Below are positions 40,623 through 49,126 of a stretch of DNA of 64,000 bases, piece by piece; position 1 is the first letter of the stretch, and each line of letters starts with the position of its first letter. A program made the translations under genes and the position numbers. The notes below the pieces were generated by a model that was given only the letters and a program-made list of their open reading frames with translations, ran no database searches and was not told where the DNA came from. The stretch lies in contig JAWHQP010000004.1 of the NCBI GenBank assembly GCA_032586195.1, forward strand, positions 186,001-250,000, in the 5' to 3' direction. The stretch is from JAWHQP01 sp032586195. GTDB taxonomy: Bacteria > Pseudomonadota > Gammaproteobacteria > Enterobacterales > Pasteurellaceae.

Positions 40623-41437
40623 TTATGCCGATAATTCGGCCAGAACTTCCGCAATGCCGTTTTCATCATTGCTGCCGATAACACGTTTTACCTGTTGTTT
40701 GACATCTTCTTCAGCATTCCCCATGGCGATACCCATACCGACGGCGGTGAGCATGCTGACGTCGTTGTGGTTATCACCGAATGCCATCACATTGGCGGGA
40801 TTAATGTGCCACATGTCTAACAATTCAAGCAGGCAGGCTCCCTTGGTATTGCCGCTTTTTGCCACATCCACGCGATCAACCCACGACCATTCGCAACTGT
40901 ATTGTTCTGGTGGGAGTTGGGCGACGGTGTCCAGCATTAATTGGCGGTCGGGATCGCTGATGACAAATTTCCAGATGGTATCTTCCTGTTCCACCACGGC
41001 CCGATGGCTGGCGACCTGACGAACGTTCGGACGCACGTTTTCAGGGCAGCTTTGTACCCAGCGTTGGAATTTTTCCATGTGCGGGTTAAGTCGTTCGTAG
41101 TTCATGGCATTACGGGAATACATGAGTATATGGATATGGTTTTTTCAGCAATATCAAGAAAATTTAAAGCTTCTTCTTTGCTGAACGGGTTGCCGGCAAT
41201 GACTTCATCGGTTTGCGGTTGATAAATGTAAGTACCGTTGCAGCATACGATTGGCGTTTCCAGACCTAATTCATAATAGTAAGGTTTGACGGCGGTATGG
41301 TGGCGGCCGGTCACTAGGACGACTTTGATCCCTTTATCCCGAACGGTTTGAATGGCTTGTTTATTGGCGGCGAGGATTTGCCCTTGGCTGTTGAGCAGGG
41401 TACCGTCTAAATCGAAGGCAACAACTTGGTATGTCAT
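40623..41437 (-). pseudogene. Cof-type HAD phosphatase (YidA-like), split by a one-base frameshift
   Basis: Two overlapping frames together cover one YidA-like sugar phosphatase. The N-terminal frame (41437 to 41102) has the HAD nucleophile motif VAFDLDGTLLNS and motif II VLVTGRHH, and ends after EEALNFLDIAEKTISI. The C-terminal frame (from about 41123 to 40623) continues NAMNYERLNPHMEKFQ and has the motif IV block VMAFGDNHNDVSML. Total length is 815 bases, one short of 272 codons, so a single base is missing near 41110-41130. Either the gene is inactive or the sequence has an error there. An undamaged protein would be about 271 residues, the YidA length. Confidence 0.8.
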
Positions 41438-41719
41438 AGTTTGTCCTTAGTATTGGTTAAGTGCGGTGTTATATTCGCAGGTTTTATCAGTCTTAAGTTC
41501 AGGTGGAGATTGTAGCCTGTTTGGCGGAAAATAAAAAGCGGCCTTTGACTTTGCTTCACAGAGCTTGCCGGGATCTGTTTATTTTTTTGCGTTGTCATCT
41601 GAATCGGCACGACCCGAAAGGCAGAGCTGTTTTGTGTCAATTCCGCTCGTTGGTATGGCTCAACGGAAGTTGCCTTTAGTTCAAATAATAAACAAATATC
41701 AACAAGCTCTGCCGAATGA

Positions 41720-42649
41720 TTAAATTTCTTCCGCCGGGAACATAAACGGATTGAGACCGCTTCGGGAAAAGCCTCTTTCTTCCATTTCAATATCGAGAAA
41801 AATACTGGCGAGATCATCGGCGACGGGTTCGACGTGCGGATCCTTTTCTTGATAAAGAATTTTTAAATAGCTGTGACAATCACCGCAGCTTTCGGTTCGC
41901 ACTGCCGCCATTTGTTCGTCGATTGACCAATAGTCGATTTTGTTCGATTCATTGCAGTTGGTGCAATTGGCCCGCACCACATTCCATTCGCTTTCGCAGA
42001 GCGAACAATGCAGGTAACGCAAACCCTGTGATGAACCGAACTGCACTACGCTTGCCACGGGAGCGGAACCGCAAACCGGACAAATATGTAAATTTTCGTC
42101 GCTTTCCAGCTTGGTGTGATGGGGGATTTGCTGGGTCATTTGCAGCCAGTAAAGGGAAAGCGCCGCCCAGATAAAGACGGCTTTATCGCTGTCAACGGCG
42201 GTGTAGTCTTGCGCTAATAATTTATCCGCCAGGCTTTCCAGTTGTGAAGTCGAGGCCTTTTCCAGCCAATCGATGGTAGCGAGCGTCTGCTCGTTGGCGC
42301 GTGTTTCCATGTGCCGCAAAAGGTCGTTGAGATAGCTTAACCAAACGGCATTCCGCTGCCAGGTTTGAGCGTTCAGCGGCTGATTGGCTAAGGCTTCCGC
42401 CGTCATGTGTCGCGGGCTTAAACGAGCATCCCGAGGCAACGGCTGTTCGCCGAGCAGCCGTAATTGACCGTCGGCAATATCCGCGGCGAATTTGAGGTAA
42501 TCGGCAAAAGGGTGTTTTTCGCTTAATTTACGCAGACGTTCGGCACGTCGCTGATAGAGATTTTTCGGGTTGGAGAACAGTAGGGCAGGATGATAAAAGC
42601 TGCCGGCCGTCTGTTTAATGTCTTCTTGGGGAAGGATTCTGATACTCAT
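41720..42649 (-). CDS. fdhE: Formate dehydrogenase accessory protein FdhE
   Basis: A 309-residue cytoplasmic protein with two rubredoxin-like metal sites built from CxxC pairs: ICPVCG, HCSLCES, NCTNCNE and SCGDCHS (about residues 190-270). FdhE interacts with the catalytic subunit of respiratory formate dehydrogenase and is required for its activity. The N-terminus SIRILPQEDIKQT is the family form. It lies downstream of fdnI in the same direction, separated by an inverted USS pair. The 282-base gap after it (41438-41719) contains a USS at its far end and no gene I can support. Confidence 0.93.
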   Translation of the reverse strand: MSIRILPQEDIKQTAGSFYHPALLFSNPKNLYQRRAERLRKLSEKHPFADYLKFAADIADGQLRLLGEQPLPRDARLSPRHMTAEALANQPLNAQTWQRNAVWLSYLNDLLRHMETRANEQTLATIDWLEKASTSQLESLADKLLAQDYTAVDSDKAVFIWAALSLYWLQMTQQIPHHTKLESDENLHICPVCGSAPVASVVQFGSSQGLRYLHCSLCESEWNVVRANCTNCNESNKIDYWSIDEQMAAVRTESCGDCHSYLKILYQEKDPHVEPVADDLASIFLDIEMEERGFSRSGLNPFMFPAEEI

Positions 42650-42718
42650 AATATTTCTGTTTCGGGTTAAAAATAAGAGACGCCGATTTGCAAAGGCGGC
42701 ATGATATCCGGTTAAATA

Positions 42719-42791
42719 AAAGTGCGGTGCTATTTTAGCGAGTTTTGAAATTTTTTAAATTTCAAAAAATCGAAAAATCAGCACCGCACTT
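42719..42791 (-). terminator. Inverted USS pair between fdnI and fdhE
   Basis: AAAGTGCGGTGC (42719-42730) pairs with GCACCGCACTT (42781-42791); the interior also folds (GAAATTT / AAATTTC). It may reduce read-through from fdnGHI into fdhE. Confidence 0.55.
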
Positions 42792-42807
42792 AGTATTGGC
42801 TAAACCG

Positions 42808-43503
42808 TTAAATTTCGGCGTTTTTGCTGTTTTCCGCCACTTCTTGTTCCAGCTTCGGCAACACTTCGTTACGATACCATTTCGGGTGGTGTTTTTTCGC
42901 CCAGCGAACGGTTACCCAGCCTTCCACCATGGCGCGGATGGAACCTTTCACCCAAAACGCCATGTATATGTGGACGAGAATACCGGTAAACAAGGCGAAA
43001 GCACTTAAGGAATGCAGGATAATGGCAATCCGTAAGGTCGTGATGGAAAAATGGGCGGAGAAGTATTTTCTCCACATGATAATTCCCGTTACCAGCAAGG
43101 TAATCATGGCAAGATTCAAGGTCCAGAACAGCATTTTCTGACCGAGATTGTATTTGCCGTTGTACGCCACGTCGTGTTCGTTGCCTTTCAGCACTTCGAT
43201 AATGCCTTTTAGCCAACGGATATCGTTCTTTTCGGGAATATTATGATGGGCATAAATAAATGCCAGAATAATAAATGCCACGAACATGATGATACCCGTG
43301 AACGGGTGGATCGCACGCGCCAGCTGCGGTGTGCCCAGAATTTCATGCAGCCATGAAAAATCAGGGAAGAAGAACGCCACACCGGTAAACATGGTTAGGA
43401 AAAATGCAATTACCAGGAACCAGTGACTTACGCGGGCCGGGAATTTGTGGCGTAAGATTTTGGTGTCGTTGGTAATGTCCGTCACTTTTTCGATTTTACT
43501 CAT
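42808..43503 (-). CDS. fdnI: Formate dehydrogenase cytochrome b556 (gamma) subunit
   Basis: A 231-residue inner-membrane subunit with four helices and the histidines that bind two hemes b: FPARVSHWFLVIAFFL, IHPFTGIIMFV, and LHSLSAFALFTGILVHIYMAF. It passes electrons from the beta subunit to menaquinone. Start: ATG 43503 has AAGGTGG upstream, inside the end of fdnH, giving an 8-base overlap and translational coupling. A start three codons earlier is possible. Confidence 0.93.
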   Translation of the reverse strand: MSKIEKVTDITNDTKILRHKFPARVSHWFLVIAFFLTMFTGVAFFFPDFSWLHEILGTPQLARAIHPFTGIIMFVAFIILAFIYAHHNIPEKNDIRWLKGIIEVLKGNEHDVAYNGKYNLGQKMLFWTLNLAMITLLVTGIIMWRKYFSAHFSITTLRIAIILHSLSAFALFTGILVHIYMAFWVKGSIRAMVEGWVTVRWAKKHHPKWYRNEVLPKLEQEVAENSKNAEI

Positions 43504-44437
43504 GATGTCCACCTTGTCTTTGTTCGTGATTTTCTTCCGCTTTGTCCATCACCTCGAATTTTTCGTGATGGTCTTCCACATCCTCTTCTTCATTCGGGCC
43601 GATGCCGATATAGTGAGCGATTTCCGCCAGAGCCAAGCCGCCCATAGCGATCGCCGCTACCGGCTTCAGCACGTCTTTCCACAATTTGATGGTGATGTCG
43701 ATGGACGGATCTTTCGGTAAGCCGGAATACAGCTCGGGTTTATCCGCATGGTGCAACACATACATAACATGCGTGCCGCCCACGCCTTCAGGGTTGTATA
43801 AGCCCGCATTTTGGTAGCCGCGGGATTTGAGATCCGCAATGCGCTGCTCGGCATAAGCAATCATTTGTTCTTTAGAACCGAAGTGGATCGCCCCTGTCGG
43901 ACAGGTTTTCACGCAGGCCGGTTCTTGACCGACATTAACCCGGTCGGAACAAAGGGTGCATTTATATACACGATTGTCTTCGTTGTTCATCCGCGGAATG
44001 TTGAACGGACAACCGGCGATACAGTAACCGCAGCCGATACATTTGTCCGATTGAAAATCCACAATGCCGTTGCGGTATTGGATGATGGCTCCCGGCACCG
44101 GACAGGCTTTCAAACAGCCCGGCTCGGCGCAGTGCATACAGCCGTCTTTGCGGATAAGCCATTCCAAACGATCGTTTTCTTCCACTTCGTTAAAACGCAT
44201 CACCGTCCATTGTTTTGCATCCAGATCGTGCGGATTATCGTACGTGCCCGTGCATTGCTGCGGCGTGGTGCGGATATCATTCCATTCGGAACATGCCACC
44301 TGACAGGCTTTACAGCCGATACAGGTGGTTACATCAATAAGTTTCGCCACTTCGATTTTATGATCACGCGCCTGTGGCGGCGGTGTCAGACCTGAAGTTG
44401 CGGAAGACTTAATAATATCTTGAGATTGAACCGTCAT
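43496..44437 (-). CDS. fdnH: Formate dehydrogenase iron-sulfur (beta) subunit
   Basis: A 313-residue ferredoxin-like subunit. Four [4Fe-4S] clusters are indicated by the Cys motifs CIGCKACQVACSEW, CMHCAEPGCLKACPVPGA, CIGCGYCIAGCPFN and CTLCSDRVNVGQEPACVKTCPTGA. A single C-terminal helix (about 255-280) anchors it. The tail is His/Glu rich (EEDVEDHHEK...GGHHE), longer and more charged than usual. It carries electrons from FdnG to FdnI. It follows fdnG by three bases. Confidence 0.94.
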   Translation of the reverse strand: MTVQSQDIIKSSATSGLTPPPQARDHKIEVAKLIDVTTCIGCKACQVACSEWNDIRTTPQQCTGTYDNPHDLDAKQWTVMRFNEVEENDRLEWLIRKDGCMHCAEPGCLKACPVPGAIIQYRNGIVDFQSDKCIGCGYCIAGCPFNIPRMNNEDNRVYKCTLCSDRVNVGQEPACVKTCPTGAIHFGSKEQMIAYAEQRIADLKSRGYQNAGLYNPEGVGGTHVMYVLHHADKPELYSGLPKDPSIDITIKLWKDVLKPVAAIAMGGLALAEIAHYIGIGPNEEEDVEDHHEKFEVMDKAEENHEQRQGGHHE

Positions 44438-44440
44438 CTA

Positions 44441-47400
44441 TTAAGCCCCCACTTTTTCAACGTTAACTAAGAATGTTTTGAATTCGGGGGTTTGTGTATT
44501 AGCTTCCCCCCAAGACGGTGTAAGCGTATTGGTCGCAAAGCCTTTATGCCCCTTGCCGTTCAGTACTTTCATATTCCAGTGAACCGGAAGCCCCACATGG
44601 TGAACGGTTTGACCGTTTACTTGTAATGCCTTAATCCGTTTAGTGACTACCGCTACGGCTTTAATATAACCGCGGCGGGAGCTGATTTTCACCATATCGC
44701 CTTTTTGGATACCTTTTTCCATTGCCAGACTTTCACCTATTTCCACAAACTGTTGCGGTTGAGCGATCACATTCAGCAAGGCTTGCGCCGTCCAGCTGTG
44801 GAAATGCTCGGTTAAACGATATGTCGTCGCCACATAAGGGAAGTCTTCCTTCGAGCCGATAAATTCGCGATCTTCCTTATAGATGCGTACCGTCGGATCG
44901 GAAATCACGTTTGGATGTAACGGATTCGTGCCGATTGGGCTTTCAATCGGTTCGTAATGCTCCGGCATTGGTCCGCTGTTGATTTTATCAACGGCAAATA
45001 AGCGACCGACACCTTCCGCCGACATAATAAACGGACCGGTATCTGAACCCGGAGGCTGTGAACCGTAGTCTGCCACATCAAAGTAATTCCAGTCTTTACC
45101 GTTCCATTTAACCAGTTGACGGTGTTTATCCCAAGGATTACCGTTAATGTCTAAGGAAGCGCGGTTATACAATACCCGGCGGTTAAGCGGCCATGCAAAG
45201 CCCCAACCCGGTGTACAGCCTAAGCCTGAAGGGTCGGAATTATCTTGGTTTGCGGTGATATTGCCTTTTTCCGTCCACTGGCCGGTATATAACCAGTTAC
45301 CGGAAGAAGTCGTACCGTCGTCACGCAAATGACCGAAACTGCTAAGCAGCTGACCTTTTTTATACATCAGATTACCGTTGCCATCATAAAGATCCGCAAG
45401 GGCATAACCGTTGGTTTCTTTTGCCAATTCCTCCGCGGAAGGTGCATCGGAAATCGCGTAATTCCACGTCATGGCTTTAAATGATTCAATACCGCGTCCG
45501 CCTTCTTTTTCATAAAGCTCAAGCATGGCTTCGCGAATTCTGGACATAATTTCGACATCCGGTAAGGCCTCGCCCGGTTGTTCGCTGGCTTTCCAGTGCC
45601 ATTGAGACCAACGGCCGGAGTTGACGATAGAGCCGTCTTCTTCGGCAAAACAAGTGGTCGGCAGGCGGAATACTTCCGTTTGAATTTCTGCCGTATTTAC
45701 ATCGTTTGATTCACCGAAATTACGCCAGAACTCGGATGATTCGGTTTGTAACGGATCCAGCACGATTAAAAATTTCAACTTACTCATTCCCGCCACGGTT
45801 TTATTTTTGTTCGGGAAAGAATTTAACGGGTTGAATCCTTGGCAAATCCAGCCGTGCATTTCGCCGTCATTCATCATTTTTACATGGGTAATCGGGTCGT
45901 ATAATTTGTCCATTTTCGGCAGGTAGTCAAAGCCCCAACCGTTTTCTTTGGTGGCGTTATCACCGTAGAAAGCTTTCATTAAACTGACAAAGAGTCTTGA
46001 CGTACCGCTATAGTAATTGACCTGATTAGGCACGATAGCCTTCGGCGTAATAGAGGCGATATATTGCTCGTACGAACTGTCTTTCTCGGTTGGCAAACGC
46101 ATATAACCCGGCAAAGACGAAGGCAGCAGGCCCATGTCGGTTGTGCCCTGTACGTTAGAGTGTCCACGCAACGCGTTAATACCGCCGCCCGGCATCCCGA
46201 TATTACCCAATAATAATTGGATCATGGCAATCGAGCGAATATTTTGCGTACCTATCGTATGCTCGGTTAATCCTAAGGCATACATATGCGTCATAGTTTT
46301 ATTCGGCGCGGAAGTTTTACCAATTTCCTCACAAATTCGAGCGAAAACGTCTTGTTTTACCCCCGTGATCTGCTCAACTGTTTCCGGCGTATAGCGAGAA
46401 GCGTGTTGTTTTAAAATATTAATCACACAATGCGGGTTTTGTAAGGTCATGTCGCGTTTGGCGTAACCGTTTTCATCCATTTGATAGGACCAAGTGGATT
46501 TATCGTAGGCATGTTTTTCTTCATCGAAGCCGGAGAATAAACCGTCTTCAAAGGTGAAGCCTTCGTTTACCAAATAACTTGCGTTAGTGTAGTGTTTTAC
46601 ATATTCGTGTTGAATTTGATCCGTTTGCAAGAGGTAGTTGATAACACCCATAAAGAAAGTAATATCCGTTCCCGAGCGAATAGACGCATGAAGATCGGCA
46701 ACAGATGCCGTGCGGTTAAAGCGCGGATCAACCACGATAATTTTCGCCCCGTTTTTCTTCGCTTCAATTGCCCAACGGAAACCTACAGGATGGGCTTCGG
46801 CAGGATTACCGCCTTGCACAAGAATCAAATCGGCGTTTTTAATATCAACCCAGTTATTTGTCATCGCACCGCGACCAAATGATGGAGCAAGACTTGCTAC
46901 CGTTGGTCCGTGTCAAGTATTCGCTTGGTTGACGACGGGCACCATGCCCAACATACGGATGAATTTATGGGTAAGATAAGCGGCTTCGTTGCTTATTGCC
47001 GATGCCGTCAGCATCCCGGTTGTGGTCCAACGGTTTACGGTTTTACCCGCCGCGTTTTTCTCCACAAAGTTTGCATCACGGTCATCCTTCATTAAACGTG
47101 CAACGCGTTCAATAGCTTCTTTCCAGGAGATACGCTGCCATTTGTCTGAACCCGGTGCACGGTATTCCGGATAAAGCGCACGGCTTTCACTATTGACATA
47201 ATCAAGCGCGCCGGCCCCTTTCGGACATAGGGCGCCACGACTGACCGGGTGATCAGGGTCACCCTCGATATGGAATAATTTGTTTTTAGCGTTCATGGCA
47301 TTGTCGCCGATACTATACATCAGCATACCGCAGCCAACTGCACAATATGTACAGGTATTACGTGTTTCTTTCGCACGCGTTAATTTGTATTGACGAGGTT

Positions 47401-47500
47401 CAGCAAGTGCTGTTGCCGGCATTAAACCTAGAGCAGCTACTGAAGTCCCAGCCATCCCACCTGCACAGATCTTAAAAAACTTACGTCTTGTGACCTGCAT
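44441..47500 (-). CDS. fdnG: Respiratory formate dehydrogenase catalytic (alpha) subunit, selenocysteine-containing
   Basis: One gene of 1019 codons read through an in-frame UGA (46913-46915), which encodes selenocysteine at residue 196. Upstream the protein reads VPVVNQANT-U, downstream HGPTVASLAPSFGRGAMTNN, the invariant active-site surroundings of FdnG/FdoG with Sec196. A twin-arginine signal (RRKFFKICAGGMAG) directs folded export. The N-terminal [4Fe-4S] motif CTYCAVGCGML and bis-MGD molybdopterin domains follow. It oxidises formate to CO2 in the periplasm and passes electrons to FdnH. Ordinary gene calling would split it into two ORFs. It needs SelABCD, which are not in the window. fdhD is divergent. 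Confidence 0.96.
46875..46915 (-). promoter_or_regulatory. UGA codon and bacterial SECIS hairpin in fdnG
   Basis: On the minus strand the UGA (46913-46915) is followed about 20 bases later by the hairpin AGCAAG-U-CUUGCU (46886-46898). The hairpin matches what I recall of the E. coli fdnG selenocysteine insertion element and lies at the distance needed for SelB. Confidence 0.85.
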
Positions 47501-47757
47501 AGATAATCCTCAAATAACGATAATATAGTTGTAAATATGATTTATGATGTCATAAACAAATGCAGCCGTGCTAGAATAGCGAAACGCTTTACCACGCCTG
47601 CAATTGCGTCATTTTTACCGCATAAATAAATGATTGAAGCACCAAGTCTTATATACAAACAATACAAAAATTTAACAAAGTGCTTGAAAATCCTGTGTAG
47701 AATACTCGCATTTACCTAATAAATCTATAACTAATCTAGTTTAGCGGGAGAAAAAGT

Positions 47758-48606
47758 TTGACAGAGATCACAAAAAGAGAAATTAGTTTTTTCAAAAAAT
47801 TAACAAATAAAGAACATGATAATAATAAATATGAAACAGATAAAAATAAGAATAATTTCTGTTTTGAACGGCGTGAAGAAATTCTAGCGGCAGAAGTCCC
47901 CGTCGCTTTGGTTTATAACGGTATTTCCCATACGGTAATGATGAGTACGCCCGCCGATTTAGAGGATTTTGCGCTGGGATTTTCACTGGCGGAGGAAATC
48001 GTTGATAAACCCTCGGACGTTTACGGCGTGGATGTGGTGGAAACCTGCAATGGCATTGAAGTGCGGCTGGAAATTGCCACACGCTGCTTTGTCCGTTTGA
48101 AGGATAAACGCCGTACTATGGCGGGACGTACGGGCTGCGGCATTTGCGGCACGGAACAGTTGGCACAAGTGATTAAAAAGTCGCCGAAATTGCACCGCAC
48201 TTTGCAGTTTAATCTTGATTTGCTTGATGCCTGTCTGGAACGATTACAGGCGGCCCAGTCGCTTGGTCGGCAAACGGGTTCAACCCATGCTGCCGCGTTT
48301 TTTTCTCCGGCGGGGGAATTGCTGGCGATCCGCGAAGACGTAGGTCGTCATGTAGCGTTGGATAAGCTATTGGGCTGGCACGCCAAAAGTCAACGCCCGC
48401 AGGGTTTTGTTCTTACCTCCAGCCGGGCCAGCTATGAAATGGTACAGAAAACCGCTGCCTGCGGCGTAGAAATGCTTGCCGCTATTTCTGCGGCGACGGA
48501 ACTTGCCGTACAGATGGCGGAAGAAAGCGGCTTAACGCTCATCGGTTTCGCGCGGCTGGGACGGGCGACGGTGTATTGTGGCAAGGAGCGGTTAGTTATC
48601 CTGTAG
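47758..48606 (+). CDS. fdhD: Formate dehydrogenase sulfurtransferase FdhD
   Basis: A 282-residue protein that transfers sulfur from IscS to the bis-MGD cofactor of formate dehydrogenase. The catalytic GRTGCGICGTEQL loop with its CxxC pair is present (about 121-133), as is TGSTHAAAFFSPAGELLAIREDVGRHVALDKLLG. The start is TTG 47758, placed by GGGAG upstream; no ATG fits the family N-terminus. The first 40 residues are Lys/Asn rich and AT-rich. Divergent from fdnG across a 257-base interval (47501-47757), where I saw no clear FNR or NarL site. A USS lies inside the gene near 48200. Confidence 0.94.
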   Translation: MTEITKREISFFKKLTNKEHDNNKYETDKNKNNFCFERREEILAAEVPVALVYNGISHTVMMSTPADLEDFALGFSLAEEIVDKPSDVYGVDVVETCNGIEVRLEIATRCFVRLKDKRRTMAGRTGCGICGTEQLAQVIKKSPKLHRTLQFNLDLLDACLERLQAAQSLGRQTGSTHAAAFFSPAGELLAIREDVGRHVALDKLLGWHAKSQRPQGFVLTSSRASYEMVQKTAACGVEMLAAISAATELAVQMAEESGLTLIGFARLGRATVYCGKERLVIL

Positions 48607-48683
48607 TGTTTATCTTTTTGTTGAGTTTTTGGCAGGTTAGGATAAAATGCAGACAATTTATTGCAATAGTTAGGAGAATAAAG

Positions 48684-48899
48684 ATGAAAAAACTATTAAC
48701 ATTTGCACTGGCATCCGTTTGTGTTGCGGCTTTAAGCGGTTGTAATACCGCAAGAGGTATCGGTGAAGATGTTCAGGCGGCAGGTGAAGGTATTCAGTCT
48801 GCCAGCAGTAAGGTTGAACGGAAATTAAACGGCAGTTCAACTCAGAACACGGCTAAACCGGCAGAAACAACAACCGCAAAACCTGCGGCATCTAAATAA
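48684..48899 (+). CDS. Entericidin A/B-like small lipoprotein
   Basis: A 71-residue lipoprotein. The signal MKKLLTFALASVCVAALSGC has a clear lipobox with Cys20, followed by NTARGIGEDVQAAGEGIQSA, the entericidin core. The tail is rich in Thr, Ala and Lys and is longer than in E. coli EcnA/EcnB. Entericidins act in stationary-phase envelope stress; in E. coli they form an antidote/toxin pair, but only one is present here. Start: ATG 48684 follows TAGGAG; the longer frame from 48576 overlaps fdhD and is rejected. Confidence 0.82.
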   Translation: MKKLLTFALASVCVAALSGCNTARGIGEDVQAAGEGIQSASSKVERKLNGSSTQNTAKPAETTTAKPAASK

Positions 48900-49084
48900 T
48901 TTATCCGATAGGTCGGTATTTTCTTCAGCCGGCCTATTAAAACTCCGCAAAATCACACCGTACTTTCAGCAACTCAGCGACGAATAATTCCTAACGATCA
49001 AGATGGTTAAATTTCGGCATTATGTTTTTGTGGTCCGACATCAATTTTGAAAAACTCAGAAAAACAGCACCGCGCTTTGGCAAC

Positions 49085-49107
49085 AAAAAAGCCCGCCGAA
49101 GCGGGCT
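49085..49107 (-). terminator. Terminator of the second FepA-type receptor
   Basis: AGCCCGC / GCGGGCT with a CGAA loop; on the minus strand it is followed by six T's. It lies 20 bases after the receptor stop codon. Confidence 0.9.
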
Positions 49108-49126
49108 CTTTTATGAATTATTAGAA

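Noticed and set aside
41434..41817. 127-residue frame overlapping the end of fdhE
   Set aside because: It overlaps fdhE in another frame, has no ribosome binding site and no recognisable domain.
43811..44395. 194-residue plus-strand frame
   Set aside because: Antisense shadow of the Cys-rich fdnH gene.
46864..46913. Frameshift or nonsense mutation splitting fdnG
   Set aside because: The only interruption is TGA at the exact Sec196 position, with a SECIS hairpin downstream; it is a selenocysteine codon.
47501..47757. FNR or NarL site for the formate dehydrogenase genes
   Set aside because: I looked for TTGAT-N4-ATCAA and NarL heptamers and saw no acceptable match; regulation is left open.
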